From NCBI GenBank assembly GCA_021234155.1, contig JAJEKV010000025.1, positions 7,640,531 through 7,704,530 of the forward strand: 64,000 bases of DNA, in the 5' to 3' direction. The notes beneath the pieces are model-generated. The model ran no database searches, was not told where the DNA came from, and saw only the letters and a list, made by a program, of their open reading frames with translations. Made by a program: the position numbers and the translations under genes. How positions within the stretch are numbered: position 1 is the stretch's first letter; the number at the start of each line of letters is the position of its first letter. The stretch comes from Isoetes taiwanensis (taxonomy: Eukaryota > Streptophyta > Lycopodiopsida > Isoetales > Isoetaceae). Positions 1 through 10,738 of the stretch are shown piece after piece.

Positions 1-479
1 TTGCTCACTCCATACCATAGTTTTCCCCATTATTGCTCCTGGTCATCATGGATTGCTTACAGGGAACGCTTGTGAGTGGTCAAAACAATAAAATCATTAT
101 AATTAATTATAGCGCCAAACATGGCACAAACATCAACAAAAATTTACCTGTAAGCTCTCAGGATCGAGAGCCGCAGTTCACGATTATCCCTCTAAACCCT
201 ATAAAGGCGAATGGAGCAAAACACGCCTTTAAAATCTTAAAGAAAGAATGAGCCCAAACAACTGCATTGATACTAATGCAAAGCCAGTAAATACTCGAGC
301 TTCTCCGAGAGGATTTGGGGTGTTACCTGCTTTCAGGCAATCAACGCGATGGATTGGAGAAAACACTATATGATGGGCTCGCGGATCTGGTGCACCCTAA
401 TAGTCTCAAACTCCAGCGGCTTATTTTCTAACGGCATTGAACCAGTGTTATCTTCGGCGGGAATCCATAGCGACACTAC

Positions 480-965
480 GAAACAAAGCCACATTACGGC
501 TCTCTATTGACGTCCGGTGGTAAGTTTCCGTCGATGATGAAGCGTCAAAGCGTCACGATCGCCGAGCGCCTATTCGGCAATCGGACCGTCGATGCACTTA
601 TTATTATCTTGTCCTTCTCGTATATGCTCGTCTAGCGGCGACATGTAGTCGTTCAGCGTCGTTCGCATTACCGCATTAAATTAAACCCTTGCGCGCTTTA
701 ACTGCCAGTGGCGCCGTACGTAAGGTAAAGCGTGTGGTGACTTGCTGCTTGCGTCGTTCAAGCGGCGACAATTTTGCGTCATCATGTCAGATCGGCGATA
801 AATTTGCAGTAGCGTGCTGCTTGGCATGGTACCCGGTGTGGCGTCGTTCAACGGCGTTCTTGGCGTGGTATTGTCACAATGGCGGCACGGCGCCGCAGCG
901 GCGTCGTTCAGCGTCTTTGGCGACATGGCGACCGCGCGGAACAGCGTGGTTCAGCGGCGATTAAA
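480..965. repeat. Subterminal palindromic array, copy A
   Basis: This tract repeats variants of 'cgtcgttcaacggcg' (for example near 640, 750, 840, 900 and 950) in a locally GC-rich stretch flanked by AT-rich DNA. The same kind of motif fills 35690-36215 and 30183-30560. Short palindromic arrays beside the ends are typical transposase-binding regions of CACTA elements. The open frames crossing this tract are not credible genes. Confidence 0.55.
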
Positions 966-2144
966 GAATTTTGATAAAAAATGTTGTTGTATTGTTCAAT
1001 GTGATTTAGCGGTTGGGTTAATATTCGTATTCAAAATTAACAATATTTAATACCAAATAAATATTTAGTAATATTTATTAATATTAATAATATCAATAAT
1101 AGTATTAATAAATATTAAATATGAACAAAATAGAATAAATATTTAAAATTTAAAAATTCGAAAAATAGAAACAAATATTGATTAAATTATATTAATGGTA
1201 GATAAGCATTGTGACAACATAGCAATTAAATGTTTAATAAATCTAAGAAGATAAAAAAATAGATAGAGCATAAAATTAACATAACAAAAATCACAAATAA
1301 TAAGAGCAAGCATAAAAATTTAAAATTTAATTCAATTAATATATTTCTGATAATTTGCATTTAAAATATATATTAAGTCTTTAGTTGTTAACTCTCTTCT
1401 TCTTGCTTCTTCTTCATTGGCAGTGCTTCATTGCACTGCATTATTGTATGTAACAATTAGTTCATTGTAGTCATAGTAATTATGTAGAATGATACACCTT
1501 CATCTCCCCTTTCCTTGATGTAAGCGTCTGTGATCCGCATATTTGCCTTGTTTGAAGGCCCTTCGGCGTTCATCTTTAGCGTGAGGCGACCGACCAAATG
1601 GCGCCTATTGAGAATGACACCAAAACTAATGTTGGAGTGTTCAACTTTCGAGAACCTACATTATAAACCAAATTTATACTTACAAATAGCTTATCCGAGA
1701 AAGCCATACTTGGCGGACCAGGTCTTATTGGCACTATAGGCGCCACCTTCTCGTACCTACGTCAGTGGCTGCCTTTGTTCTAGCTTCCCTTTCTTCCCGA
1801 TAATATGTTGGCCTTCAAACACTACAATGCAATATAGGGACTTGATCCACATGGCATCACTAATTATCGACTCATGGGAGAGATGATGTACTTGAAATCT
1901 CATTAGTCAACGGATAGAGGCATTGCCACTTCCTCTACTCCGGGACTCCTGTAGCTTAGCGAAACTTTCAACTGCTTCTTACGATTACCTGCAAAATAAA
2001 TAAAATATATAGTCTGATAATTTATAATGAAGAAGAGCGAAAGAGCCCTAATACGGTGGATTTAACATGTTTACCCTGCTTTGAACAAACCTCCTCCTCT
2101 CGACTTGAGCTGGGATATTACACTTCTAAAAGCTCCTTGATCCT

Positions 2145-3674
2145 CTACTTACTATATAGGCTCCCGAGGTTCCATTCACCCTTGTGGGCGTTATGGCAGC
2201 TATTTGTGACATTATTAGCCATCTTCAAAAATTGTCGCCATCTGCGGTGATCTTTGTGGCGAAAACCTTTCTTGCTACCACACTCCAATACGACTAACAT
2301 ATATGAATATGTGTTAGTGAACAAAAGGGCATAATTCAGATGGGCACCACTCATATTGAAGAGATGCCTTCGTGGAGGTAGTGCGGTGGTGCCTTGCGAT
2401 CTTTAGCAATGAGCTTGAGAATTGCGTCCACTTTCAGAAGCGTAAACATGACGATGCGGCAGCTCACTGCATTAAATTCATTCTCGTCTCGAAGCGGGCG
2501 GGCCCAGATACGAAGGAGTGTATGGCCAGCGTGGAGGTCATGAAGCTGATTACTCATACTTTGTTCCAACGGCGGCAGCGCAATCTCATTGCTGCGGTGA
2601 CATCCAGAATTGCAAGGCATTCCCTCTTGAGGGTTGCTCGCCCTCGTTGATATCACCGAGGAGTTCCACGCTCTTAGTCTTCTGCTGGATGCGAGGTCCT
2701 TTTAGACCGGCGTTGGTGGTGAGAGAGAAGATCCGCCCATAACCACGGCGGCCGAACATTATGCATGGAAAGATTACGAAAAGCCGCATTTACACGCTTC
2801 GGCCCAAAACATTAGAGCGTTAAAGAAAATGGATTTAACTTACATTTATCCTGAAAAATCATACCAAATCCACACAATGGTGGAGGTGGCGGTGGTGTGA
2901 GCCACGACGACCAACTGCGCCTCTTAAAGGCCTTCTTGAGTTTAGAGTGTCAATGGAGGCTACCAAGCCAGCAGTAAAGTTGTGAACAATAGATATGCCA
3001 TGCGCATCCATGGTTCTTTGGACGTAATACTTTTACAAGTTATTTATAGGTCACGATGAATAGTAGGAAGCAACAATGTTAGCAGCATGGGAAGTTCATT
3101 ACAAAACATTAGAGTTTGAATAAATTAAAAGTGTCTTTATATATTTGGTTATTAGACAATTGTTAAAAAAAATTTAATACTCTTAAACATGGCAAGATAT
3201 ACAATGTGTATTCATTATTTGGTTGTGACAGCAACAATTTTTGACGCATCTCAAGGCATCATGCACGCTATTATTATTAGGTCTTTGATAACAACCATGG
3301 TAGAAATATTCCAACACTTTGTAAAGGCTTCAACGGAGCTTTGGTGATGAAGAGTCGTCTTTGGCGTTTTTGTCATTCTTGTTTTGCTCCTCAATGGTTG
3401 GTGCATATGGGTTGGATTAATCCATTGGGCATTGTTGTTATTATTAAACCCTCCCATTAGAGTGGCATGGCTTGCGAAATCGAGGAAACATCTCGCTAAA
3501 TATATCCCAATGCATAGACATCTTGAATTTAGGCCCCATACCGATCATCCTTTGATTTCTCCACCTACGGTTTCCTCTAACCATGGATATTTTGCAACGT
3601 CCTTGAAATGCGTCTGGAGCACTTCGAGGGGCGGCGCTCTTTGGTACAGTAAAAATGGGTGTCCCAATCACCAA
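2145..3674 (-). pseudogene. Decayed minus-strand coding tract, copy A (unidentified transposon protein)
   Basis: Short minus-strand open pieces share peptides with the equivalent place in copy B: LKMANNVTN here and FWKMANNVTN there, followed by HKGEW, and KMSMHWDIF here versus MMSMHWDIF there. Agreement between two diverged copies shows this was once coding. The pieces lie in several frames with stops between them, so the gene is either heavily broken or has several short exons. I do not recognise the protein. Its place inside a CACTA-like block suggests the second, non-tnp2 product of that element, which is inference only. Confidence 0.45.
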
Positions 3675-5020
3675 TGGCCACCCACATTTTGGTACTCATC
3701 ATCAAAATGAATTTGACCTCTCAATTAAGCATTAGCCAGGTGACGCTTTGTGGATCTCAACGTACCTTACACTTCGGGCAAGAGCTATCGTCTTGATATA
3801 CAACTTCTAGCATTTTGCTTATAAGTTCCGGCCTATGTGTTTAATGGAGTTCTTCTTGGCGCTCTAGCAATTGCATTTGACCATCTTTAAGCGTGACAGG
3901 ATTATTAGGTAAATAGTCAAACAAGTGTACCCAAGTGTCTCTCCATTCGCGTAGAATCACCATTGGCCCTATGGGTAACCACTAGAGCTAGCAACTTCAT
4001 ATGCAAGTCCAATGGATTAACAGCCAAAGCCCGAGGATCACGGGCTCTTAGCGAAGCGTGTATCTTTGAGCCATCTCATACGTCTCTGCTGCCCTATCTT
4101 TGCCCATGAGAAACCCATCCCTTTGTATAGCTCATCATCTCTTGGAAGTGTTATTATTCCAGTTGTTCGTTTGTCGTCTGGTGTTTGGTTTCTCCTCAAT
4201 AAAGGCATTATCATCCACGGCCTCTCGGGCATAGAACAAAGGTTGATGTGGTGTGATTCTCCAAAGTGGGCCTTGCTAGGCCACCTTCCCTAGAGAACTT
4301 CCCCGATGCAAACGCATTTTTAATTACCACCTCAGCGGCGTTAGATCCCTTGATGATGTTCTTGTGATCCAAATGTAAACTGGGAATTCCCGTGAAGCTA
4401 CCCTATTGATACGAGCCTTTCGGCATTTGAACTTTTAGGCGCGAATGCTTCAACATGTCTTCGGTTCATCATGGGGTTTCCAATCATTGTGGCTTTACAC
4501 ATGTGTGTCGAAGTCAACATTTCTAATATTCTTCTTGACCTGGTACTTTATTGCTAACTCAAATTGGCACTTCCTTTTCACATGTCGGCAAAATGAATTA
4601 CGACCGTTGACCGGTTGCATCTCCGTCGAACTACCGTTAGCACATATCTCTGTTTATGACCATCGTCCTAATCTCACTAATCATTAGATGTCTTCTGATG
4701 GGGAGCCATACCTACAAACCAAATTTAGATTCATTAATCTTGCTTTGTGACTTTTTCAAACCTTCATTATGAATCTTTACCTACTTTCTTAAAGAGTTAG
4801 TTTCCTTGCAATTTTTTAAAACCAACTATTTAAATTTTTTCTTACTCTTAACCACTCCACATCGGTGTTTGTTTGACATCCCTAACATCTTTAAAAACAA
4901 CATTCTTAACTAGAAACCCGAAAATCAATAATGCAATTTTTTCAAAAACCACGCCCTTGTCCAATCAGTAAAGATTTCTATTTATTGATATATTAATAAA
5001 AAAATAAACAAGAGTAGGCG

Positions 5021-5360
5021 GTGAGCTTGGACCGGAACACCTAGTCTTCTCCACTCAAAGTGGGCCGACCATGCCCCTTTGTCCAAGTCTCCCCAAATTT
5101 TTTCTAAACTAAATACATTAATCAATAAAATTACAAAGAGTAAGCGGTGAGCTTGGACCCGGAACACCTAGTCTTCTCCACTCAAGGCGGAGCCGACCAT
5201 GCCCTTGTCCAAGTCTCCCCAATTTTTTCTATACTAAATACATTAATCAATAAAATTACAAGAGTAAACGGTGAGCTTGGACCCGGAACACCTAGTCTTC
5301 TCCACTCAAGGCGGAGCCGACCATGCCCTTGTCCAAGTCTCCCCAAGTTTTTTTTTAACC
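5021..5360. repeat. Triple tandem repeat (~125 bp) near the block's right end, copy A
   Basis: Three copies begin with 'gtgagcttgga' at 5021, 5147 and 5271. Each contains 'acacctagtcttctccact', then 'gccgaccatgcccttgtcc' and a T-rich tail with 'ctaaatacattaatcaa'. Copy B has the same three units at 40451-40790. A related two-unit version lies at 29043-29230 near the end of the tnp2 element. Confidence 0.85.
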
Positions 5361-5616
5361 TAAATAAAACATTAAAATTTTATTCTCCTACTCAAACTCA
5401 AATTCTTACCTAGAATGTCTTCGAGCTGCGAAAATCGATTTCCAAGAGCGACGCATTTTGTTATTAGTGTACATGCAAAAAAATAAAGGCATTCAATAAT
5501 TAGAAAACTTACATAAATAAAGAAATAAATAAAAAAAAAACCCTTTTAAGCCTGATTTACATCAGACATTTAAGACCTCTAAGTCCATTTGGACATAAAA
5601 GCTATAAGTTAGATTC

Positions 5617-6180
5617 CTTGAGAGAAAGCTATAAGTTAGATTCCTTCACGAAACATTGTTATAAGGATTAATGCATGGTTATTCGCTAAAACTTTGAGAT
5701 GTTGAGATAGTTTATGATAACAGTCTACATGTTTAAAACTATGACATAATATAATTTGGAAATTAATGTGCTGGAATTTGTATGTTGTCATATGATATAA
5801 TAAAATAAGATGCAGCTATTTAGAAACTATATGACCAGTAATTACTTTATGAACAATATATCTTCTGAAATTCTGAAAATTAAATGCTATGACCAATATT
5901 TATTTTATGAACAATATATATATTTTCTGAAATTCTGAAAATTAAATGCGTATATGATTATCTTACTACATACATTACCTTTTAAAGCATATGGTATGAT
6001 TAATTGCATAATTATATTAAAGAAGTTCACATTTCCAACCATGTAAGGGTTACCTTATTGCTGTGGCTTGGGTTTTACCCTTGATGGATATGTGGGAATA
6101 GTTTACATCTTGAACGGAACTGTAAATTGTATTTATGCATTTATAGTGTAAGTCTGGATGTAAATGTGAATAAGAAGAAA
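5617..6180 (+). mobile_element. Truncated 3' part of a retroelement pseudo-LTR (unit A1)
   Basis: From 'cttgagagaaagctataag' onward the sequence matches 8740-9301 and 11937-12490, so this is the last ~560 bp of the chain A repeat. A 20-base sequence, 'agctataagttagattcctt', occurs twice here (5600 and 5627). The same doubled junction is at 41031 in copy B, so the join of this fragment to the CACTA-like block predates their duplication. Confidence 0.7.
6063..6092 (+). other. 3' stem-loop type 1, unit A1
   Basis: This is 'gtggcttgggt..acccttgatggatatg', a weaker version of the conserved GTGGCCT...AGGGTGGATATG hairpin that precedes the GAA tail in other units. Confidence 0.5.
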
Positions 6181-6697
6181 ATGTGACTTCCATTAGTTAG
6201 AGTCTTCTAACTAACACAGCTACACTTTACATGGTTGATTATCTACATTGATCACTACGCCTTTATTGGGTGGTGATATCTAACAAGAGCTTCTCTTCCG
6301 CAGGATCATGATAGCATGCATATTATGCCTTTTGGATGAAATGAGAACTACCACATTCTAGTGGGTGGCCTATTGTGCCTTTAGTTCTCTTATTTGAATA
6401 GTATGGATACTGGCCCAATGTGTCGTATCCTACATAATATATGGATATTGGCCCTGCGGGTCTTATCCTACTTCAAAATATAATGGGATTGGTCTATTAC
6501 GCTAATCCTGTTTCAAAATATACTTGGATTGGCATATTATGCCATATCTAACAGTGCATTATAATCTGCTGAAATAAATCAGTCTAATAAGTATGATTCT
6601 TGGTGGGTAGGTAGGGCCCTTCTTCCCATGGAAGGGGGGTCCTACACCTTTTATTCCATGAGAAGAAGTGCCCCACTACCTGAGGGAGGGTTGTGGG
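6181..6697 (+). other. Non-coding internal region of the chain A element, first copy
   Basis: This ~515-bp stretch lies between the two repeat copies. It starts 'atgtgacttcca', like the start of the internal region of the RT copy ('ggacttccacttg' at 46080), and ends in the same 3' terminal stem and G-rich tail as the RT copy. No usable ORF is present, so the ORFs have been lost or never existed. It contains short repeats of the type 'ttggcccaatgtg' and 'ttggcatattatgcc'. The second copy is at 9302-9820. Confidence 0.65.
6619..6668 (+). other. 3' stem-loop type 2, unit A1
   Basis: The arms CTTCTTCCCATGGAA (6619-6633) and TTCCATGAGAAGAAG (6654-6668) pair at 14 of 15 positions. The RT copy has CTTCTTTTCATAGGA with TCCTATGAAAAGAAG at the same place, so several pairs changed together. 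A nested alternative hairpin GTAGG..CCTTC/GAAGG..CCTAC overlaps it. It is followed by 'gagggagggttgtggg' and then GAA repeats. Confidence 0.65.
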
Positions 6698-6745
6698 AGA
6701 AGAAGAAGAAGAAGAAGAAGAAGAAGAAGAAGAAGAAGAAGAAGA
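6698..6745 (+). repeat. (GAA)n tail between units A1 and A2
   Basis: This is a pure GAA run of about 48 bp directly after the G-rich 3' end and directly before the next unit ('attcttcttcatc'). Confidence 0.95.
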
Positions 6746-7561
6746 TTCTTCTTCATCTTTTGATAATGCTCTTATGATTTAGATATGCCTATGGAGGGTG
6801 TGCAAGGGGTGCTCCTTTAAATAATTTAAATAATTTGATTAGTCTAATGTGTGCCTTGTCACATGATTCACATGGCGTAAATATAGTCCACATAAGCCCA
6901 CTATAGAATGAACTTGCCTAAAGTTGTTCTTTAGTGGTTTGTTGTTGATGTTGGATAAAGGTGAGCCACAAAAGTGGTACAAACATATGGTTAATTGGTT
7001 ATTATTTGATGGATGCAAAAATCTCCACTCTAAGTATTTTTCTTGGTATGCTAAGACTCTAATTTCTTAAATGTTGCAGATTGCCTTCAAGTTTTATAAT
7101 ATATTCATTGACTTTATGAATCGTAATTTTTATAAAGAGGTATTACAATAAACTTTTCCTATTGTTTGAAAATTATGCATGCATGCACCTTTATTGCATG
7201 AAAGATGGACACGTGGGGATACATGCAAAATTGCTTTGCATGGCAAGGTACCTTGTAAGTTGGTCTAAAGCACTCAAGATATTGGGCACCATTTGAAGAT
7301 GCCGAATTTGCTTTGCATTTATGGGACCATATAGGGCTCTAAAAAGATGGTGCAAACATGGTGGGATATTCTGCCATGCCACCAAGATCATAATAATGGT
7401 GGACGGTGGCATTAAATACATTAAATGCTTTGATGATATGTAAAGGCCTTAAAATATTTGGACGTTTTGGACATTTAAGTTTTGGGTTTACCCCAATAGC
7501 ATCTCCAAAGCGGCGTCTCTGTTAGTTTACTGCCGCTACTCTATTTCACGGGAAGAGCGAA

Positions 7562-7642
7562 ATGCCCAAGGGCGTGTATATCCTCGGCAGAAGGGCGATT
7601 CAAAGCCGTGAACTCTGCTCCAAACGGACCTGCAAGGTATGA
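7562..7642 (+). CDS. Leader exon 1 of retroelement, unit A2 (MPKGVY peptide)
   Basis: The frame begins MPKGVYILGRRA and reads 25 codons to AAG|GTATGA, a good plant 5' splice site at 7636/7637. Without splicing it stops two codons later at 7642. The MPKGVY or MPRGVY start recurs in seven of the eight leader exons in the window (MPRCVY in unit A4), always followed by a Gly/Arg/Lys-rich stretch and a splice donor. The exon ends in phase 0. I chose this ATG because the conserved peptide starts exactly there in every unit. A short basic leader like this could bind nucleic acid or direct nuclear import, which is inference. Confidence 0.6.
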   Translation: MPKGVYILGRRAIQSRELCSKRTCKV

Positions 7643-8451
7643 CAATGATGGAGAGCAAACGAAGCAAGCTGCCGTGACCATGAGCGACCAAACCCAGGTT
7701 TCGGATATTTATATGCTTGTGTAGTCTACTTTTGGCTGTGATTCTTGCAAATACAGAGCCGAAAATGAAAGCTTTGCCATTCTTGGGAAGTATAAGAATT
7801 TTTCTTGATGAGTCTAGCCAAGAGTCATATAGAAAAGGGCTTTAGAAGTTTACATTCTTATATAATGTTTTGGATGAAAAATTTGTTGATATATCTGAGC
7901 TAGATATAGATTGCACACGCCGATTTACGCTATAATGCTAGAAAGTAAGAAAAACGCAGCTTTGATACATGATATAGCATGATTTATGCCTTTAAAGATA
8001 AGTGTCAAGGTAGTTGTTGCTTCTATCTGAGAACTTAATTGCTGCAAATATGAATGACCGAATATTTTGCTTACAATTTTTGTTGGCAGTTCAGTTTGGG
8101 CATGATTAGGAGGATACATTGTACCAATAATAATGTAGCTTATTTCATTAATGGCTGATCCACATAAGATATGGCTGTGGTAAGCAGATATACATTTAAT
8201 ATTTATTGCATTTGAACACATCGTTCTATTTTACTGAAACCAGCAATCTTGTGGTTGAGATTTGCTATTTGCTGGGTTAATGGCAGCAAGGTTAAGACTT
8301 GTATGCTTCTCATTTGGCTGATTTTAGGCTTATATGCCAGACTTATAGCTGATGTAAGCAGCTATTAGATAATTTGTGCTTGTTCTAAGAGTTATTGTAA
8401 GTTCTAGCGCTCATTTTGCTAATAATACACTATTCTTATTTGAAAAGAATA

Positions 8452-8567
8452 GGTGAAGGGCGAAGAGCCATAGTGTCTCACTGCTTACCTGACGCCCCTT
8501 TCCTTATTACCATTCTCATGCTAATATTGGTCTGTTTGGGTGCAGGTAACCGAGACACAATCTCCTG
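8452..8567 (+). promoter_or_regulatory. Conserved RNA hairpin around a splice site, unit A2
   Basis: The order is a small GGC-GAAGA-GCC hairpin, then outer stem strand ATAGTGTCTC (8470-8479), then CTTACCTG (8484-8491) and CGCCC (8493-8497). A variable apical hairpin containing GCTAAT follows, then GGGTG (8538-8542), CAGGTAA (8543-8549) and the closing strand GAGACACAAT (8552-8561). CTTACCTG pairs with CAGGTAA, CGCCC with GGGTG, and the outer strands pair at 9 of 10 positions. The right arm contains GCAG|GT at 8545/8546, a 3' splice site that also resembles a 5' splice site. The same fold recurs at 11652, 15523, 43019, 45376 and 52840. Confidence 0.75.
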
Positions 8568-8665
8568 TTCTTTCAAATTTACAAGGTGGCAGCACAAAAG
8601 CAACCACTAAGGAAGATGATACAACGGAAAAACGATCAGCAAATCCAGATCTCATACTTCATTTG
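8546..8665 (+). CDS. Exon 2 of retroelement leader, unit A2
   Basis: After GCAG| the frame is open for exactly 40 codons (VTETQSPVLSNLQGG...ANPDLILHL) and ends at TTG|GTGAGAT, a good 5' splice site. Exon 1 ends and exon 2 starts and ends in phase 0, so the pair reads through as a ~65-residue hydrophilic peptide. Unit A3 has the same exon at 11744-11863, and unit A5 has an unrelated-looking but also open 33-codon exon at the same place. Function is unknown. Confidence 0.5.
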
Positions 8666-9185
8666 GTGAGATCTAACTAAACCTTGAGGTGCACTAAGGA
8701 TATAGGCGACATATGACAAGATTATGCATCCGTCATACTTGAGAGAAAGCTATAAGTTAGATTCCTTCCACGAAACATTGTTATATGGATCAATGCATGG
8801 TTATTCGCTAAAAACTTTGAGATGTTGAGATAGTTTATGATACTTGATCTACATGTTTAAAACTATGACATAATATAATTTGGAAATTAATGTCTTTGGA
8901 ATTTGTATGTTGTCATATGATATAATAAAATAAGATCGACTATTTAGAAACTATATGACCATTAATTACTTTATGAACAATATATCTTCTCGAAATTGAA
9001 AATTAAATGCTATGACCAATATTTATTTTATGAACAATATATATATTTTCTGAAATTGAAAATTAAATCATTATATGATTATCTTACTACATACATTACC
9101 TTTTTAAAGCATATGGTATGATTAATTGCATAATTATATTAAAGAAGTTCACATTTCCAACCATGTAAGGGTTACCTTATTCTTT

Positions 9186-9215
9186 GTGGCTTGGGTTTTA
9201 CCCTTGATGGATATG
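9186..9215 (+). other. 3' stem-loop type 1, unit A2
   Basis: This is the same 'gtggcttgggt..acccttgatggatatg' element as at 6063, about 110 bp before 'aataagaagaaa'. Confidence 0.5.
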
Positions 9216-9301
9216 TGGGAATAGTTTACATCTTGAGCGGGCGTAAATTGTATTTATGCATTTATAGTGTAAGTCTGGGTGTAAATGTGAATAAGAAGAA
9301 A

Positions 9302-9820
9302 ATGTGACTTCCATTAGTTAGAGTCTTCTAACTAACACAGCTACACTTTACATGGTTGATTATCTACATTGATCACTACGCCTTTATTGGGTGGTGATAT
9401 CTAACAAGAGCTTCTCTTCTGCAGATCATGATAGCATGAATATTATGCCTTTTGGATGAAATGAGAACTACCACATTCTAGTGGGTGGCCTATTGTGCCT
9501 TTAGTTCTCTTATTTGAATAGTATGGATACTGGCCCAATGTGCCGTATCCTACATAATATATGGATATTGGCCCTGCGGGTCTTATCCTACTTCAAAATA
9601 TAATGGGATTGGTCTATTACGCTAATCCTGTTTCAAAATATACTTGGATTGGCATATTATGCCATATCTAACAATGCATTATAATCTGCTGAAATAAATC
9701 AGTCTAATAAGTATGATTCTTGGCAGTAAGGTAGTAGGGCCCTTCTTCCCATGGAAGGGGGGTCCTACACCTTTTATTCCATGAGAAGAAGTGCCCCACT
9801 ACCTGAGGGAGGGTTGTGGG
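9302..9820 (+). other. Non-coding internal region of the chain A element, second copy
   Basis: This is nearly identical to 6181-6697, including the type 2 3' stem-loop (arms ending at 9791) and the 'gagggagggttgtggg' tail. No coding potential is seen. Confidence 0.65.
9734..9791 (+). other. 3' stem-loop type 2, unit A2
   Basis: This is the same paired arms as at 6619-6668, with the outer GTAGG/CCTAC hairpin beginning at 9734. Confidence 0.6.
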
Positions 9821-9845
9821 AGAAGAAGAAGAAGAAGAAGAAGAT
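9821..9845 (+). repeat. (GAA)n tail between units A2 and A3
   Basis: This is a GAA run of about 25 bp, shorter than at 6698 although the flanks are almost the same, so the tract length is unstable. Confidence 0.95.
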
Positions 9846-10657
9846 TCTTCTTCATCTTTTGATAATGCTCTTATGATTTAGATATGCCTATGGAGGGTGT
9901 GCAAGGGGTGCTCCTTTAAATAATTTAAATAATTTGATTAGTCTAATGTGTGCCTTGTCACATGATTCATATGGCGTAAATATAGTCCACATAAGCCCAC
10001 TATAGAATGAACTTGCCTAAAGTTGTTCTTTAGTGGTTTGTTGTTGATGTTGGATAAAGGTGAGCCACAAAAGTGGTACAAACATATGGTTAATTGGTTA
10101 TTATTTGATGGATGCAAAAATCTCCACTCTAAGTATTTTTCTTGGTATGCTAAGACTCTAATTTCTCAAATGTTGCAGATTGCCTTCAAGTTTTATAATA
10201 TATTCATTGACTTTATGAATCGTAATTTTTATAAAGAGGTATTACAATAAACTTTTCCTATTGTTTGAAAATTATGCATGCATGCACCTTTATTGCATGA
10301 AAGATGGACACGTGGGGATACATGCAAAATTGCTTTGCATGGCAAGGTACCTTGTAAGTTGGTCTAAAGCACTCAAGATATTGGGCACCATTTGAAGATG
10401 CCGAATTTGCTTTGCATTTATGGGACCATATAGGGCTCTAAAAAGATGGTGCAAACATGGTGGGATATTCTGCCATGCCACCAAGATCATAATAATGGTG
10501 GACGGTGGCATTAAATACATTAAATGCTTTGATGATATGTAAAGGCCTTAAAATATTTGGACGTTTTGGACATTTAAGTTTTGGGTTTACCCCAATAGCA
10601 TCTCAAAGCGGCGTCTCTGTTAGTTTCTGCCGCTACTCTATTTCGGGAAGAGCCGAA

Positions 10658-10738
10658 ATGCCCAAGGGCGTGTATATCCCCGGCGGAAGGGCAGTAAGAG
10701 CCGTGAACTCTGCTCCAAACGGACCACGCAAGGAATGA
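10658..10738 (+). CDS. Leader exon 1, unit A3
   Basis: The frame starts MPKGVYIPGGRAVRAV and runs 26 codons to a stop. The expected donor reads AAGGAATGA instead of AAGGTATGA, so the splice site is damaged or miscalled. The differences from the A2 exon fall mostly at CG and CAG/CTG sites. Confidence 0.5.
   Translation: MPKGVYIPGGRAVRAVNSAPNGPRKE

Larger units (their letters stand above)
1..5616. mobile_element. CACTA-like transposon block, copy A (decayed, left edge outside window)
   Basis: This block is collinear with 35290-41030. Shared landmarks in the same order are the 'gccaaacatggcacaaac' start region, a palindromic GC-rich array, a strongly AT-rich stretch at about 970-1400, a minus-strand coding tract and a triple 125-bp repeat. 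The CACTA assignment rests on the palindromic subterminal arrays and on an 'acacctagtcttctcca' repeat that also occurs near the end of the tnp2-bearing element at 29 kb. I could not find a clean CACTA...TAGTG terminal pair, so the ends are unknown. The stretches at 1-480, 966-2144 and 3675-5020 hold nothing else I can name. Confidence 0.5.
6746..9301 (+). mobile_element. Pseudo-LTR-like repeat, unit A2 (non-autonomous)
   Basis: This ~2.55-kb unit is nearly identical to 9846-12490. In order it has an AT-rich 5' part, the leader exon at 7562, the splice-site hairpin at 8452, exon 2, and a 3' hairpin at 9186 ending in 'gaataagaagaaa'. The head-to-tail repeat with a short internal piece between copies is the arrangement known from Penelope-like elements. 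Confidence 0.7.

Noticed and set aside
10290-10520. Minus-strand 76-codon frame identical at 7191-7421 and 10290-10520
   Set aside because: Identity is due to the repeated retroelement unit. The frame lies in its leader region on the wrong strand and is absent from other families.
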